A stretch of DNA of 64,000 nt, taken from contig OX387605.1 in assembly GCA_947568835.1 (NCBI GenBank), forward strand, positions 12,032,418 to 12,096,417, read 5' to 3'. A model generated the notes under the pieces. The model was not told the origin of the DNA. It saw only the letters and a program-made list of their open reading frames with translations, and made no database searches. Source of the stretch: Protonemura montana (taxonomy: Eukaryota > Arthropoda > Insecta > Plecoptera > Nemouridae). Both the position numbers and the translations under genes were made by a program. Shown here piece by piece: positions 45,401 through 57,059 of this stretch (position 1 is its first letter; the number at the start of each line of letters is the position of its first letter).

Positions 45401-46267
45401 TGTGAAACTATTCCACAACACATCCTCTCCATTAGATTGGGGATAAGTTAGCAATTTTTCATTAGAATATTTTGACCCATAATTACATATTTTCTCCGAC
45501 TAGCCAGTACATGGAGATGTGAAAAGTATGTATAAGTGTGACTGGTGTGCCCTTTGGTGCTACGGGGCACACACCACACGAAGATGCTCAAACGTCAAGG
45601 CGCAGCTTTATGCACCTACTTTCTGTAGTATCCGCGCGTTGGCAGCCAGCGCTAGCAGCAACCCTGTTGCAAGGCCGAAGTGCGCAGCTGACGTGAGTGG
45701 CTGCGTCGCATACTGGCTCAGTAGTTCCTCAAGCTGCCCGCGACGCGCAGCCGCTACGCTCGCGTTTTCTGAGCAGCAGAGAAAAGTGTAGCGTTATAAT
45801 GGAAAAGAGGGAAGTGAAGTGCCAGGCTTTTTAGGGAAGTGGCGACATTCACAGATTGTATACGTAATTTGAGTTGGACGAGAGTAAAATTGTGTTAAAA
45901 CGTACATTTTTGCCATGAACATTTTAAAGCCAGCAAAAATTTCCATGGCGCTCACAGGAGTAAAAAATTATAAAAAAGTTGGACTTCATGCGCATGGAGA
46001 TCAAACTTTAAATCTAGTCCAATTCGTGAATGCATTTAGCAGCATCGGCATTCCACACTCCACAGCATAGTGCTCTAGCAATGTCTATGAAAATAATAGG
46101 CCGTATGTAAAAAGGAAAAACTGCGGAGGCTGGTTTTGTAATTTATCACCTACGTGTGGTCAAAAATCGTACTTACGGTAAAACGTAAAGTTGTCCATTG
46201 TCACATCGCTCGACTGTTCAGCGAAGAAGACTCGCTGCCCCTGATAAGCTTGTAGGTATCTGAACAT
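42245..46267 (-). CDS. Wax ester synthase / diacylglycerol O-acyltransferase (WSD family)
   Basis: Members join fatty acyl-CoA to long-chain alcohols or diacylglycerol; in insects they relate to wax or storage lipid. Proposed exons (minus): 46267-46177, 45768-45620, 44959-42490, 42405-42245; phases agree and give 956 residues. The main exon has a hydrophobic N-terminal segment, then LLDGTDAVWALEDDA, the catalytic HHAMGDG at 44200-44180 (consensus HHxxxDG), and later NLPGP and the C-terminal WSD block ending LSYAGRLHLGLVAD. The two halves are split by about 270 Ser/Pro-rich residues. Acidic residues near 44,440-44,400 come from a GTC-type repeat. The large exon has no upstream ATG in frame (TAG at 44960-44962, serving as acceptor), so 5' exons are needed. 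Family call is firm; the first two exons are less certain. Confidence 0.8.
42490..44959 (-). CDS. Main WSD exon (acyltransferase domain)
   Basis: Acceptor CTATTTAG|TTC with a weak pyrimidine tract, open for 823 codons, then donor CACAG|GTGAGC at 42489. It contains the catalytic HHAMGDG, the Ser/Pro insertion (about 43,960-43,150) and the second half of the fold. Confidence 0.8.
45620..45768 (-). CDS. Candidate second exon of the WSD gene, with a hydrophobic segment
   Basis: Acceptor CTGCTGCTCAG|AA completes the phase-1 codon of the previous exon. 49 codons follow, including QLEELLSQYATQPLTSAA and the hydrophobic FGLATGLLLALAANARIL, ending AAA|GTAGGT in phase 0. The next exon would start at 44959. 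Only this frame is open. It could belong to a separate gene. Confidence 0.5.
46177..46267 (-). CDS. Candidate first coding exon of the WSD gene
   Basis: ATG at 46267-46265, 30 codons starting MFRYLQAYQGQRVFFAEQ, then donor TACC|GTAAGT in phase 1. A TGA lies in frame about 30 bases upstream. The peptide is not recognised. Phase and order point to the next exon at 45768. Confidence 0.5.
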
Positions 46268-46466
46268 GCCTCCCAGGTGTCCGCTACGATTCTTCGTCGG
46301 TCACTGCAAGCTTCCCCGCGAGGCCTTTTTCTTTATATTGTGGGAACCCGTACAAGTTGACAAGAAAGCTTCTAGCAGGCTGGATATCGTAATCTTGTTA
46401 ACGTATTGCGCTGCTTCTATCGTTACCTGCACGGTGATATAAGACTTGCATCGCAAGGTGTGTTTG

Positions 46467-46493
46467 GAGGAGGAGGAGGAGGAGAAGGAGGGC
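46467..46493. repeat. GGA trinucleotide repeat
   Basis: GGAGGA run with an internal GGAGAAGGAGG interruption, in AT-rich intergenic DNA. Confidence 0.8.
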
Positions 46494-46526
46494 TGATTTA
46501 AATTTTAGTTATTTGCGAGGAAGTGA

Positions 46527-46826
46527 GGGAAAACTATATATTTTAATATCTTTGACAACTCTCGAGGAAGTGACTTGCCAGGAATTGAATTTGACTCAGC
46601 CGCGTCTCTCGAGGCAAATGCAATTAGGTACTATTCTGGCTTAAAAAAATGCAAATATGATCAAAGCCAAATCGACATGGTAAAACCAAATCAAGATCTA
46701 GAATTTTCTGACGAAATTTTTCTCTTTAACAAGGCTTACATTAACAAAGACAAATACGAGTTGGGTGGGTTTGGCCCCCCGACTGACATGACGACAGACT
46801 TGTACTTCAAACCTACGTTAACGTGA
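46527..46826 (+). other. Isolated AT-rich reading frame without a start codon, origin unknown
   Basis: An open frame of about 99 codons follows a TGA at 46524-46526 and ends in TGA at 46824-46826. The first in-frame ATG is late (about 46677); the earlier TTG is not a plausible start. Composition looks protein-like (regular Asp, Glu, Lys and aromatic spacing; SLEANAIRYYSGLKKCKYDQ, then LEFSDEIFLFNKAY). Codons are AT-rich, unlike host genes nearby. I do not recognise the protein. It may be a fossil of a mobile or viral gene, a 3' exon, or chance. Confidence 0.3.
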
Positions 46827-48440
46827 CGCAACGAACAGTTCATGAACCACGACTGATGGGAAGGATACTGGACGGAGTGACTTACGAGGTTAAATGTTTT
46901 TTTCCCTGATTGGCTCTCGGACGGTCCCTGCTTTTCACATCGACAATTCGCTTTCCTTCACTTAATTTAAGTGCAAATCAGGAAACAGTGTGGATGGACA
47001 TCAAGAAAACTACGTGAACCAGCGCCTCGGGCAAAGACACCAATAGATTCTCAGAAACTCTCTCGACCTAGGTAACATTCTTCACTTCCGAAAGCCGATC
47101 GGGCAAACCAAAAACTTAAAAACTTACGACATACGTGAGTCTTTTGTGCGTTCATGTCAGTGTCCAGTCCACCACTTGTAAACCTTAATCGGTGTGGGGG
47201 CATCGTTCAGCGTACAACTCACTCTTTCTCGCTCTCTTCCACTCCCTCTCAACGTTCCGATGCAATGTCGATTCATTAACGGATTTTCCTCTTTTTATAG
47301 ATGGTGGGGAATTCAATCGGCCTTGCAGCGACTTATCCTAAAATGTGAATTTTTTTAATGGGTCACGACCGCCCTGGGGCACGAGTGGTATTGTCAATAG
47401 CAAAAAGGTATTTTTATGCGTTAGATTAGGTCGTTGTATTTTTTATATTAACCAGGCTTTTTAACGTCAACATAATCGTTTTATAAACTCCGTTTATCAG
47501 TCAGTTCTAGCCTGCCATGTCGCTTCGACAAGGCAGTTGGATAAGCAACACTGGTTCGCGTCGAATACCTGCTCGGAGGAACAAAAGGAATTCCCTTTTC
47601 ACCTTTGCCTCGGGGACACGTTGTTTCCTGAAGGTACGTTGAGAAACTAAATCTGCACTAATTTCGGTAACGTAGTCATGGAGTTGCTTGGCGTGCTTTA
47701 GTGAAATTCAGCAATCGCTAGCTGCTAGAACCCCATAAAGTCTGCTGCGATCATGGTGTGATTTTAAAGAAGGTCCAGAAAACCGGCAGAAAACTTTTTA
47801 TACGCTATACGGCTTTACCCATTCTTTTCTCGAAGCTATCACTACAGTTATACTATTTTATTCCATAAATACTTCATAAAATAGAAATAGTTTATTTGAA
47901 TTTGAGCTGCTTAAATATACAATTGAACAGAATGTTCATGCGTTATTTAGTCTATAATTGTGAACTGTCATGGCAAACGCCTTGATTTCTAGGCATCCTT
48001 GTTTTACATTTATGTAACGCGGGCTGCCTAAACATAATTGTTTTGAGTTGTGTGTTTTGAATGATGACGATGTTTGTATTGGCTGTAACAAATCACTTTG
48101 GCCGAATTATCAGCGGAATATGGTGCCAAAGTGTAATTTTTCTTACCACAAAGTATTTGTTTGATTTTATTTAACAGATATAATACAAAGTAATGCAAAC
48201 AAACATAATTAGTGTCTTTGTATTTTCAAGTAATAACTTAAAAATAATTTTATTTTTAGTTGACAAAATTGAATATGCTAAAAAGTACTTTCTAAGAGTG
48301 AAAAATTTTGAAACACTTGCTGATTGATTTAACAAGAGAACTTATTTAATGACATCTCATATGTTGCGACTCGGTCGTGTATATCATCGATTTTATTCTA
48401 ATAATAAGTATGAAATAAACTAAAATACTTGTAGCATCTT
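46827..48440. other. AT-rich intergenic DNA, nothing recognised
   Basis: No coding exon, repeat array or RNA gene seen. Confidence 0.4.
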
Positions 48441-51290
48441 AGCACCTTTACGCAACTTTGAGCACCTTTAAACCAGAAGTCCTTGAGTTCTGGAACTGCC
48501 CAGGGATTTATTTTATCTGTAAATTATAAAAAATGACTTAAGTACCATGCATAACATGGATTTTTAAATATTGTCTATTTATTATCATTGTCTATTTATT
48601 AGCACTCGAGGATGATGAGTTGGTTACCTGTATTCAGAGTCATCGAATTTCTCAGAAGAGTAACACGATGAGTTGAGTAGCTATAAGAATAAGAGCTCCG
48701 CTGACCAATGCTAGAATTAAAAGAAGGTTGACAAGGACACGTATTATTTTGATACAAACATATGGGTAGTTAGTATGCTAACCAGGAGATCGGTGGTCTA
48801 ATAAGTTAGTTGTACAGACCCGAACAGCTCGTAGGTTTTTGGCTCATTTTAATGCGAATTTATTAAATAATTCAGCATTGCATCAGAAACCTCTGTGCCC
48901 ACGACAAGTGGTCTCTTGAAGAGTTTTGCAGATCACGACAGTGCCACCCCATAGCTAACACCTGTGCCAACATCCTTGATTCTAAGTCACAATACCGGAC
49001 CTGTGATTTAAGTAAACCTAAAATGAAACGAAAGCACGGACGGATGACCTACCGATATCGCCATTAACGTCGGGGTCGTCATTCCTGACGCACAGTCCTT
49101 CGAATTCCTTGCTGCACAAGCAGTTAGTGCAGGGTTGGCCCACCTTGTAGACGGGCCTGCCCTGCCAGTTGCCGGCCGCCGCGTAGTTGCACACTAACAG
49201 CTCGTTGGTTTTCGATTTAGCGTCGAGGTAGACAGACATGGCGCAACCCAGGCGGTCAGAGCTGGCCCATACCATCTGCGTGAAATGGCCCACTGTTCTA
49301 CACGAGGGGAGCAAGCATACACAGAGCGGAAAGGAGGCGTTTCATTTTATTTTGCAATTGTTCGAGGTCAACTCAAGGTGTTTATGTTTCAATGTACCCT
49401 GCCTCCCCTAGATGTTATGTTAATGTTAGTATTTGCACGATCATTGAAGAGTCTGTTTACTAGAGATGTTTCATGATTCCAAAATAAGACGTTGACTTAA
49501 AAATGAGTAGCCATTTCTGTCCATTTTCCTTTTCAGATATACGTCCAGTTACATGAATTTTTAACTTATTATTAAATCATGACATGAATAACGCACTGAT
49601 GGCGTACTTACTTATCGGTAGGTCCATAACTGTCAATCAAAGTGTCTGTAACATCTTTTGCTTCGTTTTTCCAACCATTCAGCTCGTTAGGACGCTCAAC
49701 GTATGATTCTGAGATCCGGACGTTAATGTTTTGGCCCACTTGCTCGTTGGAAACTGAAATGTAGTTGATCATGTTATTTTTGTAAACATCTAACTTCTAG
49801 AGTTCACTTCAGACTCTTTGAGTGGAGTTGTCAGAACAGAACACATTCAAAGATCTTTTACAGGAATTCACGTGTTTCTAAATTAAAAACATACTCTTTT
49901 GGAGAGAATTTGAATGAACAGTTCAGTAGGAAATTGGTGTCTTAAGGAATACTCACGAAGTGATCGGCACGAATCATGACCAAACGTGCACTGATTAGCC
50001 CAGACCTGGGCTATCTTTTCGAGCTCGTCGTCCCAATACATTTTCTTCATGTTGCTGGCATTTGGCAGGTTCAGCTTTCCCCGGGCAGTTTTGCTCCGGA
50101 AGGTGTTGTGCTCGTTCAGCAGGTCTTCTTTGGCTTGATTGGAAAGCGTTCGACTCTGGGCGCCACCGCAAGAGGCACCTATCCCCTGGGTGGTAAAAAT
50201 CCTGATAATATACCCAAGAAGGAATTCACATAGTGTACTTTTCTGCTGCAACTTCATCGGACAGTATGAAGAAATAAAAATATGTCTGTTTGGACCTTAC
50301 TAATTAACCTATTTCAAGAAATGCATTTTTACTTCCTCATTATAATATGATACTTCAATTCAATGGAACGATGGCTTCGGTAGCAGTACGAAGTACACTT
50401 GTGTACTTTGTAATGCTCGCTTTGTTCGCTTAATCAATGATAACGTTTTTCTCCAACTTCATAAACTATTTCAAATCACATCAGGTTAACTTACCGAGTA
50501 TTGACACATCGTATGTTTGTTTGTTCCGCAAAGAATCTCACAGTACTTTTTCGCAGCTTCTGTAGAGAGTACTGCACATACAAAGACAAACAACTTCAAT
50601 GAAGGCATGACAATTTTTCCGGTAACAACTCTTGGCCCACAGACACCAAAACACATTTGACGTTAGGAAATAGCTGAACAACGAGATATGAAAATGTACC
50701 ATTTGGTCACAGCTTCCTTCGTTCTTAACTGGCATGGTCACCGCCAACTGAGAAACGATCATTGTAGAACTTAAGTGATTTGAGAAACAAGAGGCTTTAT
50801 TTGGTGCGAAAAGAATTTTCAAATGAAAATTCGCTTGAGAAAACTTTAATAGTGAAAAAAACTGGCAAACTTCAGTTTGAACCATTGTTTGGCCTGCGTA
50901 GAGCCGATGAAATTGGCGAACAAGCTAAGGCTACACTGCGCCCATTCCAAATATCAATCCAGACACAAAATGCTTTCAAAAGGCTTTCAAACTGCAAAAA
51001 TCAAACTGCAGTTGTTTATGTCTTCACCGATAATATTAAATTTGGATGAACCAAGACTTTACAGAGCAATGCAAACTTTTCGATTCATAATCGATATTTC
51101 AATTCAAAATTTATGTTAATACATGTAAAGTTTTTCGATAAGTGACACTTTTTTTAGTGGACAACATCTCGAACGTGATATTTCATCTTTTCAACCATTT
51201 CCCAACCCAAATATGTTCGTGCTACGCGTTCGAAAATAAAAACATGGGTGTAAAATCTGATTTAAATTGCAAACGTTTGCAATGCGCAAG
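48441..51290. repeat. Tandem duplication unit A (intact CAP copy)
   Basis: This segment matches 52,559-54,560 closely, including intron and flanking DNA (for example the AGCACCTTTACGCAACTTTG start and the block around 48,660-49,010). Left border 48,441 is abrupt; similarity fades near 51,290. Confidence 0.85.
48987..50608 (-). CDS. CAP-superfamily secreted protein, antigen 5 / venom allergen type (intact copy)
   Basis: Five exons (minus): 50608-50495, 50185-49957, 49753-49612, 49297-49053, 49000-48987; all junctions keep phase (0, 1, 2, 1) and give 247 residues, usual for the family. Exon 1 holds the start codon and signal peptide (about residues 1-18) and the insect-type YCxxxCG....HTMCQYS segment. 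Exon 2 carries LNEHNTFRSKTARGKL and MYWDDELEKIAQVWANQC. Exon 3 has VGQNINVRIS. Exon 4 has the CAP signature GHFTQMVWASSDRLGC and CNYAAAGNW, then a Cys-rich C-terminus. Exon 5 adds four residues and a stop. Insect members are extracellular, found in saliva, venom or haemolymph; function varies, and venom use is not implied here. The His and Glu of the CAP cavity are present (EHN, GHFTQ). Confidence 0.88.
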
Positions 51291-51465
51291 GTATTTGTTT
51301 TTGAGATGGGTAGTATTTGTTTCGTATTAGTGCCCCGGATGTGACAAAATACGTGTTTTCCCTTATTAAAATGCATTATCAGGTATTCCACTTGCAGAAA
51401 ACCGTTTCTAAATACATCTATCTCCCACATTTTCAATTTTAATTCCTCCAGCCAGCACTAATTAC

Positions 51466-51697
51466 CCTGACATATTCGGTTAAATCTGAGTTTTCGTATC
51501 GTCGTTTGGATGGCATTGATAACAGCATAAAGTTTTTGGTCAGTTTCGTGCATAACATCAGTTGGCTGCTCTGTCGCTTCCAGCCACCGTTGCGTAACAC
51601 GTGACCTTGCCTCGCTAGCCTTGTACCACATGTTTCTAGAAGCTACCAAATACAAGCCGGGGTAGTTGGCGTTTGCTCGTCTCGTGTGATGGAAGTT
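51466..51697 (-). CDS. Exon-like open block between the CAP copies, unidentified
   Basis: Acceptor CTACATACAG|AAC, 77 open codons in one frame, then CAGG|GTAATT in phase 1. The translation (ANANYPGLYLVASRNMWYKA, then LEATEQPTDVMH) looks coding but matches no family I recognise. It is not part of the duplicated unit. Confidence 0.35.
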
Positions 51698-52558
51698 CTG
51701 TATGTAGTCAGTAGACAAGTGCAGCAATAAGAACAATTATTACAAGTGAAGTGTTACACACTTCTTTGCACGATGTACCGATACAGGCAGTAGTTTTATT
51801 TTTAAAGATAATACACCTTGATTTGAAGTAGAAGTAGAATGAAGTGAAGTGAAGTGTAGTGAAGTGAACATTTTTATCTTGATCGTTTGTAAGTGATTTG
51901 GATCTGTAATGCAATGCAAAATGGTGAGTACTAACTTTATCAAGGAGTGTAAAATATTCTTCGTCAAGCTCTATATGCAATGCCAATAACTAATAAGGTT
52001 TGTGAATATCAGTAGGTAATATATTACGCCAACAGTAAAGTGGTTGAGTGAAGTTGACTAGGAAATTAGTTGGTACAATAATGTACGTTCAGTTCTCTGC
52101 ATTGACTTGAAGGCCTGACCATGGATTGGAGCCATTTTCTTTCTAGCCCAATAAAAGGAACCCACATTTTTCTTCCATAGAAGTTAGAACGGTGACACAA
52201 TCCAAAGTAAAGCCAGCAAAAATATTTCAACATTGCGTACAAGCTGTAATCAGCAAACACATAGAGTATGCTACTAATTATTGATACATTTCTTGTAAGT
52301 TAATTAATTGCGACTTCAATTAGAAGATTAATCACATTTATTGTTAACCTCAAAGTTATAACAAATCGTACTAGAATGTACACATAGTTTTAAACCTCCG
52401 TATTGTATTTGTCTACAGACGAGAAATAAGAAAAAAGAGTAAAACAAAATAATACTAGCCCAAAAGGCTGCATCATTACGACCCATTTGTTTTGAAAATT
52501 GCTATTCATGCATTTTTATGATGTATATCTTCGAAGCCACGTCGAAGTCGCGGGTCCA
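51698..52558. other. Spacer between duplication units, no gene seen
   Basis: AT-rich. It includes a GAAGT pentamer repeat at 51,841-51,868. Confidence 0.4.
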
Positions 52559-54560
52559 GCACCTTTACGCAACTTTGAGCACCTCTAAACCAGACGTCCT
52601 TGAGTTCTGGAACTGCCCAGAGATTTATTTTATATGTAAATTATAAAAATGACTTAAGTACCACACATAATATGGATTTTAACATATTGTCTATTAATTA
52701 CGGAATGATAAGTTGGTTACCTGTATTCAGAGTCATCGAATTTCTCAGAAGAGTAACACGATGAGTTGAGTAGCTATAAGAATAAGCGCTCCGCTGACCA
52801 ATGTTAGAAGTAAAAGGGTGTTGACAAGGATACGTATTATTTTGATACAAACATATGGGTAGTTAGTATGCTAACCAGGAGATCGGTGGTCTAATAAGTT
52901 AGTTGTACCGACCCGAACAGCTCGTAGGTTTTTGGCTCATTTTAATGCGAATTTATTAAATAATTCAGCATTGCATCAGAAACCTCTGTGCCCACGACAA
53001 GTGGTCTCTTGAAGAGTTTTGCAGATCACGACAGTGCCACCCCATAGCTAACACCTGTGCCAACATCCTTGGTCCTAAGTCACAATACCGGACCTGTGAT
53101 GTGCTTAATTAAACCTAAAATGAAACGACAGCACGGACGGATTCAATGTCCGTTGCCTCCCCTGAAAGTTATGTGAATATTTGTATTTGTATGATAATTG
53201 AAGTGTCTGTTTCCTAGTGATGTTTTATGGTTTGAGAATAAGACGTTGACCTAACAATGAGTAGCCATTTCTGTCCATTTTCCTTTTCAGATATACTTCC
53301 AGTTGCATGAATTAGTAACTTATTTTTAAATAATGAAATTAATAACGCACTAATGGCGTACTTATCGGAAGGTCCATAACTGTCAATCAAAGTGTCTGTA
53401 ACATCTTTCGCTTCGTTTTCCCAATCATGCAACGTGTAAGTAGGCACAACGCATGAGTCTGAGATCCAGATGTTAATGTTTTGGCCCACTTGCTCGTTGG
53501 AAACTGAAATGTAGTTGATCATGTTATTTTTTTAAACACTTAACTTCTAGAGTTCACTCCAGACTGAGTGGAGTTGTCATATCAAGACACATTCAAAGAT
53601 CTTTTACATGAATTCACCTGTTTCCAAATGAAAAACACGCACCTTAGGAGAGGATTTGAATGAACAGTTCAGTAGGAAATTGGCGTCTCTGGGTAAACGT
53701 TTACTCACGAAGTGATCGGCACGAATCATGACCAGACTTGCAGTGACTAGCCCAGCGAAAGACTTATCTTTTCGATCTCGTCGTCCCAATAAATTTTCTT
53801 CATGTTGCTGGCATTTGGCAGGCCCAGCTTTCCCCGGGCAGTTTTGCTCCGAAACGCCCAGAACAAATTCACATAGTGTACTTCTCTGATGAAACTTTAT
53901 CGCACAGCATGACTAGTAAATGATAATGTTTTCCTCCAACTTCATGAACTATTTCAAATCACATCAGGTTAACTTACCGAGTATTGACACATCGTATGTT
54001 TGTTCGTTCCGCAAATAATCTCGCAGTATTTTTTTATGGTCACCGCCAATTGAGAAACGATAATTGTAGCACTCGAGTGATATGAGAAAAAAGAGGCTGT
54101 ATTTGGTGCGAAAATAAATTTTCAAATAAAAATTCGCTTGAGAAAACTTAAATAGTGAAAAAAAAAACAAGAAAATTGCAGTTTATACCATTGTTTGACC
54201 TGCGTAACGCCGATGAAATTGGCGACCAAGCTGGGGCTACACTACGCATATTCCAAAAATCAATTCAGACACAAAATGCTGTCAAATGGCTTTCAAACTG
54301 CAGTTCTTCATGTCTTCACCGATAATATTCCTAAACTTTTCGATTCATGATAAATAGTTCAATTCAAATTTTATGTTAATGCATGTAAAGTTTTTCGGTA
54401 AGTGACACTTTTTTTAGTGAACAACATCTCGAACGTGATATTTAATCTTTTAAACTATTTCCCAACCCAAATATTTTCGTGCTATAGGTACTACGTTCGA
54501 AAATAAAAACATGGATGTGAAATCTGATTTAAATTGCAAACGCTTGCAATGCGCGGGGTA
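52559..54560 (-). pseudogene. Decayed tandem copy of the CAP gene (unit B)
   Basis: Remnants (minus): exon 1 part at about 54,036-53,978, without the start codon and signal peptide owing to a deletion of about 170 bp; exon 2 part at about 53,855-53,709, without its acceptor and N-terminal half and with an in-frame TAG; exon 3 at 53,503-53,362, full length (142 bases) with changed residues and an altered donor (GTACGC); exon 4, with the CAP signature, wholly absent through a deletion of about 340 bp near 53,142. The terminal-exon region is kept near 53,100. Four independent lesions make a working product implausible. Confidence 0.88.
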
Positions 54561-54713
54561 TTTTATTACCTATTGCAATTATTGCAAGTGTATGCTAATC
54601 ATGGGTAAGAACATCGATAAAAATATGCTATGACTTGAGAATAAATTAGCATCTAACTGCAAAATCAAACCAGGCACGGCCAAAGCCGGAACGACACGGA
54701 TTAATATACTCAC

Positions 54714-54756
54714 AATATAGCACCAGCAAGAAGACAGCGGCCCTCGAGTGATCCAT
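54714..54756 (-). CDS. Orphan signal-peptide exon
   Basis: ATG at 54756-54754, then MDHSRAAVFLLVLY, a compact signal-peptide start, and donor TATT|GTGAGT in phase 1. A TATTTATAG lies about 65 bases upstream on the same strand. No phase-1 partner exon was found. It may have served the decayed CAP copy or a separate small gene. Confidence 0.35.
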
Positions 54757-55448
54757 TGCCTGGGGATGTCTTAGAACGAATTGATTGCATGCAGGAAAAT
54801 CCTGCGACATGTTTGCTATAAATAATACTAGATACGCTATCACTTGTAAGATTGTCCCAGGAACCTCGTCTTCGATATGGTATGTCTGTAGGAGTGCCGT
54901 CAGGGATCTCACTATTTCAGGAATCAAAGATAAGATGTAAAACGGCGCTCTAATGTTAAACTGTATCCTATGGGACATGAATATTAGAAATTTACTAAAA
55001 AGTTTAAACTTTAAAAAAATCAACCAAAACTAACAGAAAAAAGGGTTTTGGAGCGCTAGCCAGAATTGTGGACCATGAGTGTAAGGTGACCCGTAAGGGC
55101 ACTGACTTTAATATCCGCATTTCAAGCAGATTCGTGACAGCGACCTGGTAATTCGGGACCCTCTGCGGATGGACAATTCGTGGTTATTTGATCGGTTCAT
55201 CAATGAATTACATCGCGAGGATAGCAATGCTAGAGATTTTGCTGTGCAAAAAAAAATCTCTAATATGATATTCGTTTTTGTGATAAAGGGCTACGCTAGA
55301 TGACTTGGTGGCTTTCAATGTCCCAGAATTATTCTGCCGATTGCGTGGAAGACGTTCTCGTTCCAAAAGTACGCTCTGCACACTATTTAACTTTAATCGT
55401 AGCCCGAGCCAACACTTTTCGCTTTGCGATCTCGACAAAAAAAAATCA

Positions 55449-55461
55449 CCCCCCCCCCCCC
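55449..55461. repeat. Poly-C tract
   Basis: Thirteen consecutive C after an A-run. Confidence 0.8.
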
Positions 55462-57023
55462 ACACCCAACCAGACGATCGGATCGCAAGAAAAAAACTCT
55501 GACGCCAAACGGCGCACCGCGTTAATCACTTCATGGAAGCTGGCTGCTTTAGAAACATAAGGCACCCCACCCCGTCCTCTTAGCGGGTCACGCGTTTCAC
55601 TGCTCAAACTTTTAATAAGCTCTGGCAAATCGCCTTTTTATCCCCGGCGTTCACAGAGCTTCGCGCTTCTCGTTCACTTTTGAGTTCCGGGGCGCATAAC
55701 TCTGTCATCGCATCGCCTAAGATATGGATGCGATTACAAGGACCGATAAAAATCAGCCCCGGCAGCATAACAAATGCCAAATCGCGAGGAGGATAACGCC
55801 TCGGCTGTAGAAAGGTAGGGGAGGGTGGATTCGCAGCCTTGGGCGATGCAACTTTCTTGCACGTCCCTCCTGATTTCACCCGGAACTCTGCGTTAATTTC
55901 TTTTTATCGCCGTTCGAGGAAAGAAAATGTGTTATGTGCGACAATTTGCAATGCACAATATTGGCAGGCAAGAAGGTGGCGTCGGCGTCGTGTCAAGGTG
56001 TAGGTACTCTCAGCTATAATCGACTAATTTAAACTTTTTCAGAAGAGTCGCAATGCGATATATGAATGCGACCCACTGTATACACAAGTCTGAAGTTATT
56101 ACTCCACTACTTTATAAGAAACCCGGGTTATTTTTCCTTGTAGCCGAGTCTAGGGGCTTATTCTGGAACTTATTTATATTGTGACCATGTGCTCGTGGCT
56201 TTTTCTCAACTGTATCCCCACTGAGCAAAAACTGACTCTTGTTGCAATCTTCTTCATTATTTTGCATTGCAATCCCTTGTCGATATCAATCGGTTGTCCA
56301 TCAACATCATCGAGATGGCAGTGCATCGAAAGTTGGCTGCGCCGGCGACAGATGTCGCCACGCTCTGCATCGACCACGGCATGAGTTCATACTTTATTTC
56401 TCATTTCACCCGAAGAACTTTACCAAAGTGCCACGTGACAAGCGTGTCGCTGGTGAACCGGCTGGTTTGATGTCGTTGATGACGCCGTCGATTTGAGGCC
56501 CTAACGGCTCGTTAGAGTCAGGGCGCAAGCGGCCTTTAGACTTGACCTTAGCTGGAAAATTGTGTTGACTAGCTGGAAAATTGGCTTATTGTCGAAGTTC
56601 GTACGAGATCCTACTTTGGAATTCACTTTTGATGAAATTCGTGGTAAGATGACCGTGTCAGGCCCAGGAATTGGCGACCAAATCGTGGTATTTTACTTGA
56701 CAAATGTAAGGACCCAACCACTTTTGTCACAATAGCGGAGGATGGAACTTTTTTTCTGTCTGTGGTACAGCTATATTGAAGAAGATTAACGTTTCTGAAA
56801 AAATTATGTGTCTTTTTGCAATTCTCAAGGCAAGAAGAAGATATATTTAAGTTCAAAGTCAAGTTTTGTGGTGCCAGTTGCTGCCACCATTGAAATCTCG
56901 GTTGAGGGCAACAAGACGTTCAATCGGTTTGCGAGGCAACCGTTGCAGATGTAAATAATTGCAATACATGTTGCTCTTCCGGTCGTAGCCACGCGGGTAA
57001 AAGGACGGAGAGATATGTTATTA

Positions 57024-57059
57024 GGCTCCACCCATGGTACTTATACCATGGGCTCCACC
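57024..57059. repeat. Small palindrome between direct repeats
   Basis: CCATGGTA-CTTA-TACCATGG (57032-57051), overlapped by two copies of GGCTCCACC (57024-57032 and 57051-57059). Confidence 0.8.
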
